Shown here: positions 23,988 to 32,765 of the stretch, in pieces
How positions within the stretch are numbered: the first letter of the stretch is position 1
How the letters are laid out: each line of letters starts with the position of its first letter
Origin: Tessaracoccus bendigoensis DSM 12906
GTDB taxonomy: Bacteria > Actinomycetota > Actinomycetes > Propionibacteriales > Propionibacteriaceae
Reading direction: 5' to 3'
Assembly (NCBI RefSeq): GCF_900141915.1
Contig: NZ_FQZG01000019.1
Coordinates: forward strand, 1-57,724
DNA: 57,724 bases
The notes under the pieces: generated by a model
Database searches by the model: none
The model's input: only the letters and a program-made list of their open reading frames with translations
Told to the model about the DNA's origin: nothing
Program-made: the position numbers and the translations under genes

Positions 23988-25049
23988 CTAACTCTGTTGG
24001 AAGAACCGGCGCAGCCCACCGGCACAGGTCTCAAGGTCTGCGACCGGGCAGAACTCGTCCGCCCGGTGGGCGTAACTCGGGTCGCCTGGCCCGAAGTTGA
24101 CGGCGGGGACACCGAGTTCGCTGAATCTCGCGACGTCGGTCCAACCGTACTTGGGCCCTGCCCCCACCCCGACCGACGCGACGAACTCCCTCGCCAGGCT
24201 ACGGTCCAGCCCGGGCCGGGCCGCTGGGGAGACGTCTGTGACCACCATCTCGAACCCATCGAACCAGTGGGCCAATCGGGCCAGCGCCTGCTCCGACGTC
24301 TTGTCGGGCGCGAAGCGGTAGTTGACGGTGAGCGTCGCCGAGGGCGGGATCATGTTGGTCGCCACTCCGCCGCTGACGCCGACCGCGTTCAGCCCCTCAC
24401 GGAAGACGAGCCCCTCGACCTCAATCTCCTCCGAGGTGTAGCGGGCCAGCACGTCGAGCGCCGGCGCCAGATCGTGGATCGCGTTGTGCCCCATCCAGGC
24501 TCTCGCACTGTGTGCCGCTGTGCCCGAGGCGTGGAGCTCAACGCGGATCGTGCCCTGGCAACCACCCTCGATCCGGGCGGAGGTCGGCTCCATCAGGATC
24601 GCGAAGTCCGCCACGATCAACCCGGGGCGGTTGCGGGCGAGGCGACCCAACCCGTTGCGAGCCGCCTCAACCTCTTCATGGTCGTAGAAGATCCATGTGA
24701 TGTCGCGGCTGGGGGCGGTCAGTTCCTCGGCCAGCGTCAACATCACGGCGACACCACCCTTCATGTCGCAGGCCCCCCGCCCCCAGACGACATCACCCTC
24801 GGGACGCGACACGAGACGCGACGGCAGATTGTCCAGCACCGGAACCGTGTCGAGGTGCCCGGCGATCACCACCCGTTCCGCGCGCCCCAGCCCGGTGCGG
24901 GCGACGATGCAGTCACCATCCCGGGTGAGGCTGAGGTGTGGCAATGCCGACAACCGGGCCTCGACGAGGTCCGCCAGGGCCTGTTCATTGCCGGACACCG
25001 ATTCGATGTCGATGATCTCCTGCAGAAGATCCGCCAAGGCATTACTCAT
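23988..25049 (-). CDS. dapE: succinyl-diaminopimelate desuccinylase
   Basis: A 353-residue M20 zinc hydrolase releasing succinate from N-succinyl-LL-diaminopimelate. Metal-binding motifs are VIAGHLDTVP, GRGACDMKGGVAVM and the DHEEVEA region. The dimerisation lid domain lies in the middle (about 175-285). It leads an operon with the LOG and DivIVA-like genes and has a leaderless start. The actinobacterial DapE type is expected together with dapD, found 4.4 kb to the right. Confidence 0.94.
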   Translation of the reverse strand: MSNALADLLQEIIDIESVSGNEQALADLVEARLSALPHLSLTRDGDCIVARTGLGRAERVVIAGHLDTVPVLDNLPSRLVSRPEGDVVWGRGACDMKGGVAVMLTLAEELTAPSRDITWIFYDHEEVEAARNGLGRLARNRPGLIVADFAILMEPTSARIEGGCQGTIRVELHASGTAAHSARAWMGHNAIHDLAPALDVLARYTSEEIEVEGLVFREGLNAVGVSGGVATNMIPPSATLTVNYRFAPDKTSEQALARLAHWFDGFEMVVTDVSPAARPGLDRSLAREFVASVGVGAGPKYGWTDVARFSELGVPAVNFGPGDPSYAHRADEFCPVADLETCAGGLRRFFQQS

Positions 25050-25056
25050 GCCCGTG

Positions 25057-25062
25057 AGCCTA
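25057..25062 (-). promoter_or_regulatory. -10 element, leaderless start of dapE
   Basis: TAGGCT on the minus strand, 7 nt before ATG 25049. Confidence 0.55.
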
Positions 25063-25072
25063 TCGGCCGACC

Positions 25073-25918
25073 TCAGGTCAGGCGCGTCATCTCCACGGAC
25101 ACATACATCTGGGAGCCAGCCGAGCCGGTGTAGATTCCCTTGAGCGGCGGCACGTCCGAGTAGTCACGCCCGAAGCCGACCTCGACGTGCGTGCCGCTCG
25201 GCACCGATTCGCTGGTCGGGTCGAACGCCAGCCACTCACCGTCGAAGTACTGCAGCCAGGCGTGCGACTCACCAACGAGCACCTCCCCGATGGGTGGCGT
25301 GGCGCGCTGGACCACGTAGCCGGAGACGTAGCGTGCCGGGATGCCCATCTCCCTGAGCCCACCGAGACACAGGTGGGCGATGTCCTGGCAGACGCCCGCC
25401 CCCTTGCCCCACACCTCGGATGCCTGCGTATGCACCTGTGTGACCCCCGGCAGGTAGCTGACGGTGCCCCTCAGCCGCCGGGTCAGCTCGGCGACGGCCT
25501 CCCTGGGGTTGGCGGACGAGCGGCGGACCTGATCGGCGATCCTGGCGACGTCCCGGTGTGGTCGCACGTAGTCCGTCTGGCTCAACAGTTCCCCGTACCG
25601 GTCCTGCAACGCGGGGTCGGCCAGGCCGTCCCAACCGATCGGATCGACTTGGTTGGTCATCTCATGGATGTCGACCGTCGAGGTGGCGACCACCTTCAGC
25701 TCGGAATGGCGTTCGTGTACCTCGAACGCGACCGCCGAGGTGCCCCAGTAGTCGCGGTAGTTGTAGGTCCAGGCGACCGGGCTGATGTCCAGGCGGCTCG
25801 ACAACACGAGTTGACGCCGAGACGTCGACGGTGTCATCCGCGCCTCGTTGAACGAATCGGTGACGCCGCCGTCATAGCGGTAACCGGTGGTGTGCACGAT
25901 GCGGTACTGGCTCACCAC
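25073..25918 (-). CDS. transglutaminase-like cysteine protein of the ATP-grasp/alpha-E cluster
   Basis: A 281-residue protein. The N-terminal Bact_transglu_N beta domain covers about 1-85 (YRIVHTTGYRYDGGVTDSFNE). The papain-like transglutaminase core has Cys177 in GAGVCQDIAHL, His219 in GESHAWLQYF and Asp233 in LAFDPTSE, a complete triad, so activity (proteolysis or amide exchange) is plausible. Its start overlaps the alpha-E gene by 7 nt. In mycobacteria the equivalent set is Rv2409c-Rv2411c. Substrate and product of the set are unknown. Confidence 0.9.
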   Translation of the reverse strand: MVSQYRIVHTTGYRYDGGVTDSFNEARMTPSTSRRQLVLSSRLDISPVAWTYNYRDYWGTSAVAFEVHERHSELKVVATSTVDIHEMTNQVDPIGWDGLADPALQDRYGELLSQTDYVRPHRDVARIADQVRRSSANPREAVAELTRRLRGTVSYLPGVTQVHTQASEVWGKGAGVCQDIAHLCLGGLREMGIPARYVSGYVVQRATPPIGEVLVGESHAWLQYFDGEWLAFDPTSESVPSGTHVEVGFGRDYSDVPPLKGIYTGSAGSQMYVSVEMTRLT

Positions 25919-26829
25919 TCACCTCCAACCCACTCCGCCGCTGCGGAGCCCTCGAAGAATCGCACCGAGATGGCCTGTGTGGCCTCGGAACAGACCAACT
26001 GGAGTTTCGCCATCTCGCGTGGGAGATCACGCAGGATCTCGTCGGGAGGAAGATATTCCAGGGTGGCGCGGGCCGACCCGAGCAGGCGGAGCGCCGCGTC
26101 GTCGGGTCTGATCCGCAGGTTGCTCGGGCCGAGTTGGCCGAGTGCCAGGACCGCGGAGTTCAGCGTGTAGATCAGGCTGCGGGGAAACAGCCGGTCCAGG
26201 AGCAGGAACTCGGCGGCGTCCCGGTCGGAGGCGAGCGCGCCATAGCGCTGCACGAAGGCGTGGTGCGCGCCGCAGCCGCTGAGCACGTGGCCCCAGGCCC
26301 GCGGCGAGTTGCCCGCAACCGAGGGCGTCGACAAGAGTCGGGCGGTCATGTCGATTCGTTCGATGCTGCGTCCAAGGGTCAGGAACAGCCAGCCTTCGTC
26401 GTGGCTCATGGTCCCGTCGGCCAAGCCCGCGATGACGGCGCAGCGCTCGCGGACGAACTTGAACATCGACGCCGGCCGCATGCGCGACAGTCGGCCTCCA
26501 CGGACCGCGAGCCAGGTGGTGTTGATCGACTCCCAGACCTCCGTCGACACCGTCTCGCGTGCCCTCCTGGCGGCCTCCCGCGCATGTCCGAGGGCCGACA
26601 GGAAACTGATAGGAGAGGTCTCGTCGTAGCAGAGCCGCGCCAGCACATCCGGTTTGTCCTCGGCCGGCAATCCCATGAGCAGCAGCAGGTCGTTTGCCGC
26701 CTGCACCTCGTCCAACGTCGGGTCGTCGAGGCTCTGATGCAGGTGGACCTCAACGATGCGGCAGGTGTCCTCGGCCCGCTCCAGGTAGCGGCCGATCCAG
26801 AAGAGTGCGTCCGCGATCCGGCTCAACAT
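25912..26829 (-). CDS. alpha-E domain protein
   Basis: A 305-residue all-alpha protein of the Alpha-E family: LSRIADALFWIGRYLERAEDTCRI at the N-terminus is the family hallmark, and LGRSIERIDMTARLL is the internal equivalent. Alpha-E genes almost always sit beside a circularly permuted ATP-grasp ligase and a transglutaminase, as here. The biochemical role is not known; a scaffold or peptide-binding partner is proposed in the literature by context. It overlaps both neighbours by 7 nt. Confidence 0.9.
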   Translation of the reverse strand: MLSRIADALFWIGRYLERAEDTCRIVEVHLHQSLDDPTLDEVQAANDLLLLMGLPAEDKPDVLARLCYDETSPISFLSALGHAREAARRARETVSTEVWESINTTWLAVRGGRLSRMRPASMFKFVRERCAVIAGLADGTMSHDEGWLFLTLGRSIERIDMTARLLSTPSVAGNSPRAWGHVLSGCGAHHAFVQRYGALASDRDAAEFLLLDRLFPRSLIYTLNSAVLALGQLGPSNLRIRPDDAALRLLGSARATLEYLPPDEILRDLPREMAKLQLVCSEATQAISVRFFEGSAAAEWVGGEW

Positions 26830-28397
26830 GGCGCCTCCCCAGGCCGGGCCTGCTGTTGCTGCTCGTGTTGATGCCGGATGACCCGGTCGATGATCTGGTT
26901 ACTCAGCGGCACCGACGACGGGCGTTGCGGGGCCTGCACCTGCGATGGGTGGTGCAGCGCGCGGGAATCGGCCATCACCCACGTGTCCTTGGAGCCGCCG
27001 CCCTGCGAGGAGTTCACGATCAGTTCACCCTCCGGCAGCGCGACCCTCGTCAGGCCACCCGGCAGCACGAAGATGCCCTCGGCTCCGCCGTTGACGATGA
27101 ACGGTCGTAGATCGACGTGTCTTGGGCGCAGGTGGCCGTCGATCATCGTCGGAACGGTCGACAGCTGGATGACCGGCTGGGCGATCCAGCCGCGGGCGTC
27201 CTTCAGGATCTGGCGCCGGAGCTTTTCGAGCTCCTCCTCGCTCGCCCTCGGGCCGATCACGATGCCCTTGCCGCCCGACCCGTCGACCGGTTTGACGACG
27301 AGTTCGTGCAGCCGGTCGAGCACCTCCTCGCGAGCTGTCGGCTCCTCAAGCCGCCAGGTGTCGACCTGTGCCAGGATCGGCTCCTCGCCCAGGTAGAAGC
27401 GCATCAGAGCCGGGAGATAGGTGTAGACGAGCTTGTCGTCGGCCACGCCGTTGCCGACTGCGTTGGCGATCGTGACATTGCCGGTCCTGGCCGCGTTGAT
27501 CAGCCCGGCGCAGCCGAGCAGGGAGTCTGCCCTGAACACTGCAGGATCCAGAAACTCGTCGTCGATGCGACGGTAGACCACATGGACGGGACGCAACCCC
27601 CTGGTGGTGCGCAGCGAGACCCGCCCACCGTGCGCGACCAGGTCGCGCCCCTCGACCAGTTCGACGCCCATCATGCGGGCCAGCAGCGCGTGTTCGAAGT
27701 AGGCGGAGTTGTACACTCCAGGCGTCAACACCACGACGGTCGGATCCCCGACCCCCGACGGCGCCGCCGCCCGCAACGCCTTCAACAGCTCGGACGGATA
27801 ATCCTCCACGCCCCTGATCCGGTGCTTCCCAGCAACCTCGGGGAGAGCGGAGTTGATCGCACGCCGGTTGGTCATCACGTAACTGACCCCTGAGGGGCTG
27901 CGGACGTTGTCTTCCAACACCCGGTGGACGCCATCGTCGCCCCGGATGAGATCGATGCCCGCGACGTGGATCCGCACCCCGTTGGCGGTGGTGAGCCCGG
28001 CCACGACCCGGTGGAAATGTGGCGAAGACGCAACCACGTGCCTGGGGATCACCCCCTCCCTGAAGCACCTGCCCTCGGTGTAGATGTCATCGAGGAACGC
28101 TTCCATCGCCCGGACCCGCTGCCGGCTGCCGGCCTCGATGTGCGCGAACTCGTCGGCCTGCATGACGCGGGGCACGATGTCGATCGGGAAGGGGCGTTCC
28201 TCTCCCCCGATGTCGAAGGTGACGCCCTGATCCAGGTAGGCGGATCTGAGATATTCGGCGCGGGCCCGGATCTCATCCAGCCCGAGCCGGTCGAGCTCAT
28301 CGGCGACCGAGCGCAACGCCGGCCGCACGCCGCGTTCACCAACCATCTCGTCGTAAGCGGCCTGCCCACGCGGATACCCGTCAAACAACTCGTTCAT
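26823..28397 (-). CDS. circularly permuted ATP-grasp type 2 protein
   Basis: A 524-residue ATP-grasp ligase-like protein. RVLEDNVRSPSGVSYVMTNR and GVEDYPSELLKALRAAAP are typical of the CP_ATPgrasp family. The nucleotide-binding part is KPVDGSGGKGIVIGPRAS (Lys plus Gly-rich loop, about 358-375), and the late metal-binding region is RHVDLRPFIVNG. Such enzymes form amide bonds through acyl phosphates. ATG 28397 overlaps the trhO stop (ATGA). The substrate is unknown; the operon suggests peptide making and trimming. Confidence 0.92.
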   Translation of the reverse strand: MNELFDGYPRGQAAYDEMVGERGVRPALRSVADELDRLGLDEIRARAEYLRSAYLDQGVTFDIGGEERPFPIDIVPRVMQADEFAHIEAGSRQRVRAMEAFLDDIYTEGRCFREGVIPRHVVASSPHFHRVVAGLTTANGVRIHVAGIDLIRGDDGVHRVLEDNVRSPSGVSYVMTNRRAINSALPEVAGKHRIRGVEDYPSELLKALRAAAPSGVGDPTVVVLTPGVYNSAYFEHALLARMMGVELVEGRDLVAHGGRVSLRTTRGLRPVHVVYRRIDDEFLDPAVFRADSLLGCAGLINAARTGNVTIANAVGNGVADDKLVYTYLPALMRFYLGEEPILAQVDTWRLEEPTAREEVLDRLHELVVKPVDGSGGKGIVIGPRASEEELEKLRRQILKDARGWIAQPVIQLSTVPTMIDGHLRPRHVDLRPFIVNGGAEGIFVLPGGLTRVALPEGELIVNSSQGGGSKDTWVMADSRALHHPSQVQAPQRPSSVPLSNQIIDRVIRHQHEQQQQARPGEAPC

Positions 28398-29320
28398 GGC
28401 GCTGTGGCCTCACTCATCGATTCCTGGTCGGACCTTTGGGAGTGGTCCGTGCAACTCACCTTCCCAGTTGCGCATTGCGTACAGGTTACGAGTCGGATAC
28501 GACAGACCGGTTCCCGGCAGTTCCTGAGACCGGAGGCGGCCGCGCCACAGCTGTGGCAGGTCCCGATCGGCGTGGCCCCGGCGGGCACGACCACCTCGCG
28601 GGCGTCGAACACGGTGAGCGCCCCCCGCCATCTCGACCGGCTGCCGAAGCGTTCGAGGTAACGCGCGATCCCACCATCGAGTTGGTACACCTCACCGAAG
28701 CCGCGTTGCCGCATGAGGACACTGAGTACCTCGCACCGCACCCCGCCAGTGCAGTACGTGACGACCGGTCGCGACCTGAGATCGTCGTATCTGCCGGAGT
28801 CCAGTTCGGCGATGAAGTCGTGGGTGTTGTCGACCTCCGGCACAACCGCACCGTCGAACCGCCCGACGGTCGCCTCGATGCGGTTTCGACCGTCGAACAA
28901 CACGACGTCTTCACGATCGGCGACAAGCGCGTCCAACTCCTCCGGTGTCAGCCGCGCGCCGCCACCGATCACGCCGTCACCGTCGACGGCCAGCTCCGGC
29001 ACACCGAACGCAACCAACTCGGGGCGGGTTTTGACGCTCAGCCGGGGAAAGTCGAGCGATCTGCCTGCAGCGTCGAGCCCGGTGCCGTCAGACCATGAGG
29101 CGTCGACATCGTGCAGCGGGCCATAGCGACGGATCGCTTTGAGATAGTCCTTGCAGGCTGCGACATCGCCGCCCAAAGTGGCGTTGATCCCGTGAGGTGC
29201 AACGATGACCCGCCCACGCAGGCCGAGGCGGCTGCAGAGTTCGAGTTGCCAGGCACGCACGGCCTCAGGATCGGCCAGCGGCACGAACTTGTAGAACAGC
29301 AGGATCTTCGCCACAGCCAT
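28394..29320 (-). CDS. trhO: tRNA uridine(34) hydroxylase (rhodanese-family TrhO)
   Basis: A 308-residue protein with an N-terminal acylphosphatase-like domain (LLFYKFVPLADPEAVRAWQ, VAPHGINATLGG) and a rhodanese domain whose catalytic Cys is in TYCTGGVRCEVLS. TrhO introduces 5-hydroxyuridine at tRNA position 34 with oxygen. A C-terminal zinc-ribbon-like tail (CHSCG, later CTQC) follows. ATG 29320 is fixed by a TAGACT -10 seven nt upstream, although the frame is open 267 nt further. It leads the ATP-grasp/alpha-E/transglutaminase operon, an unusual companion. Confidence 0.92.
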   Translation of the reverse strand: MAVAKILLFYKFVPLADPEAVRAWQLELCSRLGLRGRVIVAPHGINATLGGDVAACKDYLKAIRRYGPLHDVDASWSDGTGLDAAGRSLDFPRLSVKTRPELVAFGVPELAVDGDGVIGGGARLTPEELDALVADREDVVLFDGRNRIEATVGRFDGAVVPEVDNTHDFIAELDSGRYDDLRSRPVVTYCTGGVRCEVLSVLMRQRGFGEVYQLDGGIARYLERFGSRSRWRGALTVFDAREVVVPAGATPIGTCHSCGAAASGLRNCREPVCRIRLVTCTQCATGKVSCTDHSQRSDQESMSEATAP

Positions 29321-29327
29321 GCCGGGC

Positions 29328-29333
29328 AGTCTA
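29328..29333 (-). promoter_or_regulatory. -10 element, leaderless start of trhO operon
   Basis: TAGACT on the minus strand, 7 nt before ATG 29320. It is the same hexamer and spacing as the divergent dapD promoter. Confidence 0.55.
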
Positions 29334-29464
29334 GGGAACCAGGCACGGCGTCGGGACACGTTGATGGAATCGACCGCCGCGAAAGGGACCCGGAGGGTTG
29401 CTCGGCACCGACGATCCGGATGAGGATGCGCTCCAGCCTCACGCCACCCGTCGGCACGAGACCC

Positions 29465-29470
29465 TAGACT
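29465..29470 (+). promoter_or_regulatory. -10 element, leaderless start of dapD
   Basis: TAGACT followed by 7 nt and ATG 29478. Confidence 0.6.
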
Positions 29471-29477
29471 GGACGCC

Positions 29478-30410
29478 ATGACCAACGAGACCCGCACCGC
29501 CTGGGCCTGGGGCCTGGCAAGCGTGCACGCCACCGGAGCCGTCCTCGACACCTGGTACCCCGAACCGCACCTCGGCAGCGACTGCACCGACGAGCCGCCG
29601 TCGATGCTCGTGGAGGCCCAGCATGTGGACGAGATCCGTCAGGTGGAGACGAAGACGGTCAGGGTCCACATCGATCTGGACGCAGGGCCCGAATCGGTTG
29701 AAGATGCCTACCTCCGCCTGCACCTGCTGAGCACACGCCTGGTGCGACCCCACGGCCAGAACCTCGACGGGGTCTTCGGCGTGCTCCCCAACAACGCGTG
29801 GACCACGGTCGGCCCCGTCCGGGTAGGCGACGTCAACCGCGTCCGCACCCTGCTGCGGGCACGGGGAGAGCAGCTGACGGTCTACGGCATCGACAAGTTC
29901 CCCCGGATGGTCGACTACCACGTGCCCTCGGGGGTCCGGATCGCCGATGCCGACAGGGTCCGCCTCGGTGCGCATCTGGCTGAAGGCACCACGGTGATGC
30001 ACGAGGGGTTCGTGAACTTCAACGCAGGCACCCTCGGTGTCTCGATGGTCGAGGGCCGCATCTCGGCCGGCGTCGTCGTCGGCGACGGCACCGACGTGGG
30101 AGGCGGAGCCTCCATCATGGGTACGCTGTCCGGCGGCGGCCAGCACGTCATCTCGCTCGGTGAGCGGTGCCTCCTCGGCGCCAACTCCGGCATCGGGATC
30201 CCGCTAGGCGACGACTGTGTCGTCGAGGCGGGGTTGTACGTGACGGCCGGCACCAAAGTGAAGTTGGACGACGACACCATCGTCAAGGCCAGGGAACTGA
30301 GCGGCCAGAACGACCTGCTGTTCCTGCGCGACTCCCAGTCGGGCAGCGTCGTGGTGCGTCACCGGAGGGGGTCTCGCGTGTCCCTCAACTCCGAGTTGCA
30401 CTCCAACTGA
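29478..30410 (+). CDS. dapD: tetrahydrodipicolinate N-succinyltransferase
   Basis: A 310-residue trimeric acyltransferase of the actinobacterial DapD type, which succinylates tetrahydrodipicolinate in diaminopimelate synthesis. The N-terminal domain is followed by left-handed beta-helix repeats ([39 protein letters not shown]) and the conserved [19 protein letters not shown]. It is leaderless and divergent from trhO. The stop overlaps the next start as TGATG, so the lysozyme-like membrane protein is co-translated. Confidence 0.95.
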   Translation: MTNETRTAWAWGLASVHATGAVLDTWYPEPHLGSDCTDEPPSMLVEAQHVDEIRQVETKTVRVHIDLDAGPESVEDAYLRLHLLSTRLVRPHGQNLDGVFGVLPNNAWTTVGPVRVGDVNRVRTLLRARGEQLTVYGIDKFPRMVDYHVPSGVRIADADRVRLGAHLAEGTTVMHEGFVNFNAGTLGVSMVEGRISAGVVVGDGTDVGGGASIMGTLSGGGQHVISLGERCLLGANSGIGIPLGDDCVVEAGLYVTAGTKVKLDDDTIVKARELSGQNDLLFLRDSQSGSVVVRHRRGSRVSLNSELHSN

Positions 30411-31246
30411 TGCTTAGACGCCTCACCGTCGTCCTCGTCGTGGTGGCGTTGTTGGGTGTGCTGGGATACGGCGGTTGGCGCGCTTACCAGTGGGCCTATC
30501 AACGTTTCACCCCCGAGCAGTGCCAGGTGCTCATCCCGGAAGGGGAGCCGACGACCCTCTCGCAGGAGCAGGCGCGCAACGCCTCGATAATCGTGGCTTC
30601 GTCGGTCGAGTTGGGTCTCCCCGAGCAGGCGGCGGTGATCGCGATCGCCACGGCCTACCAGGAGTCGGGGCTGCGGAACCTCGACTACGGCGACCGTGAC
30701 TCGCTCGGCCTCTTCCAACAGCGACCCTCGTACGGCTGGGGCACGCAGGAGGAGATCATGGACCCCTGGTACTCCTCTGAACGTTTCTACGAGGAGCTCG
30801 TGAAGTTCGATGACTGGGAAACCACCGACATCAACGACATCGCCCAGAAGGTGCAGCGCAGCGGGCACCCCGATGCATACCGCAAGCACGAAACGAACGC
30901 CCGGGCCGTCGCCGGGGCGCTGCGTGGCTCGGCTCCCGCGTCGCTGTCGTGCGTCAGCTTCGACGAGGCGCCGACGGCGGATGCGGCTGCCTTCGAGCGG
31001 GTTCTCGGCACCTTCGGTGACAGCATCGACACCTCCACCGAGGATGCGACGCTGACGCTCACCGCCGCCGACGAGACGACGCTGTGGGCCGCGGCCCAGC
31101 AGGTGGTCGCTAACAGCTACGACGGGGGGGTGACGAGCGTGGTCGTCGGATCACAAGAGTGGAGCCACACCGCGAAGGGATGGGGGGACACCGACACCCC
31201 TGCCCCGGAACTGACCGCAGTGATCACCCTCGGCGCGGCGGCCTGA
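30410..31246 (+). CDS. membrane-anchored lysozyme-like protein
   Basis: A 278-residue protein with one N-terminal membrane anchor (TVVLVVVALLGVLGYGGW). The outer domain has a lysozyme/transglycosylase-like layout: a Glu in AIATAYQESGLRNLDYGDRD, then DSLGLFQQRPSYGWGT and WYSSERFYEELVKFDDW. This block is widespread in actinobacteria and often carries uninformative names. Peptidoglycan cleavage is likely but unproven. ATG 30410 shares bases with the dapD stop codon, coupling a wall-precursor enzyme to a probable wall enzyme. Confidence 0.78.
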   Translation: MLRRLTVVLVVVALLGVLGYGGWRAYQWAYQRFTPEQCQVLIPEGEPTTLSQEQARNASIIVASSVELGLPEQAAVIAIATAYQESGLRNLDYGDRDSLGLFQQRPSYGWGTQEEIMDPWYSSERFYEELVKFDDWETTDINDIAQKVQRSGHPDAYRKHETNARAVAGALRGSAPASLSCVSFDEAPTADAAAFERVLGTFGDSIDTSTEDATLTLTAADETTLWAAAQQVVANSYDGGVTSVVVGSQEWSHTAKGWGDTDTPAPELTAVITLGAAA

Positions 31247-31300
31247 GGGCGACCAGACCAACCATCACCGGCCCGGACCAGCCCGATCTGCTGCGAGCAG

Positions 31301-32392
31301 TCAGCCGATCAGGCGCGCGGCCGCCGAGGCGATCCGCTCGTCGGTCGCCGTCAGGGCCAGCCGCACATGTCTGCCGGCCACCGGTCCGTAGAAATCACCG
31401 GGGGCCGCGAGAATCCCGCGCCGCGCGAGCCACGAGATCGTCTCGCGGCAAGGCTCGTCGCGGGTCGCCCATAGGTACAGCGACCCCTCCGAGTCGTCGA
31501 TGCGGAAACCGGCCGATTCCAGCGCGTGGCGAAGCACTGCCCGACGTGCGAGGTAGCGGTCCCGTTGCTGCTCCACGTGGTGCTGGTCCCCGAGCATGGC
31601 GACCATGGCAGCCTGGACCGGGGCGGGCACCATCATCCCGAGGTGTTTGCGCACCGCGACGAGTTCCTGCACGAGTGACGGGTCGCCCGCCACGAAGCCG
31701 GCGCGGTAGCCGGCCGCGTTCGACCGCTTCGACAGTGAGTGCAGCGCAAGCAGACCCGTGAGGTCGCCGTCGTTCACCCTCGGGTCCAGCACTGAATAGG
31801 GTTCGGCGTCCCAGGCGAACTCTCCGTAGCACTCGTCGCTGGCCAGCACCGCTCCCCTGCTCCGTGCGGCCGCGACGAACGCCCTCAGCTCGTCGAGGCT
31901 GAGGATGCGACCGCTCGGGTTGGCGGGCGAGTTGATCCAGATCAGGCTTGCGTCTCCCGGCATGGCGGCCGGATCGTCACACGCGCACGGCTTGGCACCG
32001 GCGGTGACCGCCCCGACCTCGTAGGTCGGGTAGGCACACTCTGGGAACACCACCGTGTCCCCGTGCCCCAGCCCGAGCAGCGTCGGCAGCCAGGCGACCA
32101 GTTCCTTGGTGCCGACTACCGGCAGCACGGACTCATCGGTCAGTTCGACCGAACTCCACCGGTCTTCGAGGTAGCCGATGATGGCCCCACGAAGTTGCGC
32201 CGTGCCCCAAACCGTCGGATAGCCATGGGCATCGCCCGCCGCCGCAAGCGCCTCGACCGCGAGCCGGGGCGTCGGGTCGACGGGGGTGCCGACCGAAAGG
32301 TCAACGATGCCGTCAGGATGCGCCGCGGCGGTGGCTTTCGCCTCGCTGAGCGTGTCCCACGGAAAATCGGGCAGGCGGGAGCTCAGCCGCAT
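31301..32392 (-). CDS. dapC: succinyl-diaminopimelate transaminase
   Basis: A 363-residue fold-type I aminotransferase. The PLP Lys is in LHSLSKRSNAAGYRAGF; SPANPSGRILS and the Asp/Tyr pair in ASDECYGEF are present. The order fdxC-dapC (stop and start one nucleotide apart) is the usual actinobacterial arrangement and supports the DapC over a general aspartate aminotransferase assignment. It converts N-succinyl-2-amino-6-oxopimelate to succinyl-DAP using glutamate. Confidence 0.92.
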   Translation of the reverse strand: MRLSSRLPDFPWDTLSEAKATAAAHPDGIVDLSVGTPVDPTPRLAVEALAAAGDAHGYPTVWGTAQLRGAIIGYLEDRWSSVELTDESVLPVVGTKELVAWLPTLLGLGHGDTVVFPECAYPTYEVGAVTAGAKPCACDDPAAMPGDASLIWINSPANPSGRILSLDELRAFVAAARSRGAVLASDECYGEFAWDAEPYSVLDPRVNDGDLTGLLALHSLSKRSNAAGYRAGFVAGDPSLVQELVAVRKHLGMMVPAPVQAAMVAMLGDQHHVEQQRDRYLARRAVLRHALESAGFRIDDSEGSLYLWATRDEPCRETISWLARRGILAAPGDFYGPVAGRHVRLALTATDERIASAAARLIG

Positions 32393-32393
32393 C

Positions 32394-32714
32394 TCACTCG
32401 CCCTGAGGCGGCAGAGCCTCTACGAGCGGGTGGTCCTTGTCGATGACGCCGAGCTTGGCGGCACCGCCCGGGGAGCCGATATCGTCGAAGAACTGCACGT
32501 TGACGTCGTAGTATTCCGCCTGCTCCTCGGGCACGTCGTCCTCGTAGTAGATGGCCTCCACGGGGCAGACCGGCTCACAGGCGCCACAGTCAACGCATTC
32601 CTCCGGATGGATGTAGAGCATCCGGTTGCCCTCGTAGATGCAGTCCACGGGACACTCTTCGACGCAGGCCCGATCCTTCACGTCAACGCATGGCAGACCG
32701 ATGATGTACGTCAC
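32394..32714 (-). CDS. fdxC: 7Fe ferredoxin
   Basis: A 106-residue ferredoxin with one [3Fe-4S] and one [4Fe-4S] site. The N-terminal set is Cys in LPCVDVKDRACVEECPVDC, the second is CVDCGACEPVCPVEA, followed by the long acidic C-terminus of the FdxA/FdxC type. The GTG start is preceded by AAGGAG. It is upstream of dapC in the same operon. It probably carries low-potential electrons for reductases elsewhere. Confidence 0.95.
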   Translation of the reverse strand: MTYIIGLPCVDVKDRACVEECPVDCIYEGNRMLYIHPEECVDCGACEPVCPVEAIYYEDDVPEEQAEYYDVNVQFFDDIGSPGGAAKLGVIDKDHPLVEALPPQGE

Positions 32715-32765
32715 TTTGATTCTCCTTGAGGGGTGATTGACCTTGGGTCAGCTTACCGCTTGCGG

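Noticed and set aside
23028-25133. A 701-codon open frame on the plus strand
   Set aside because: It is antisense to three well-recognised minus-strand genes (DivIVA-like, LOG, dapE), has no family motifs and is rich in Arg, Asp, His and Pro as expected from the GC-rich opposite strand.
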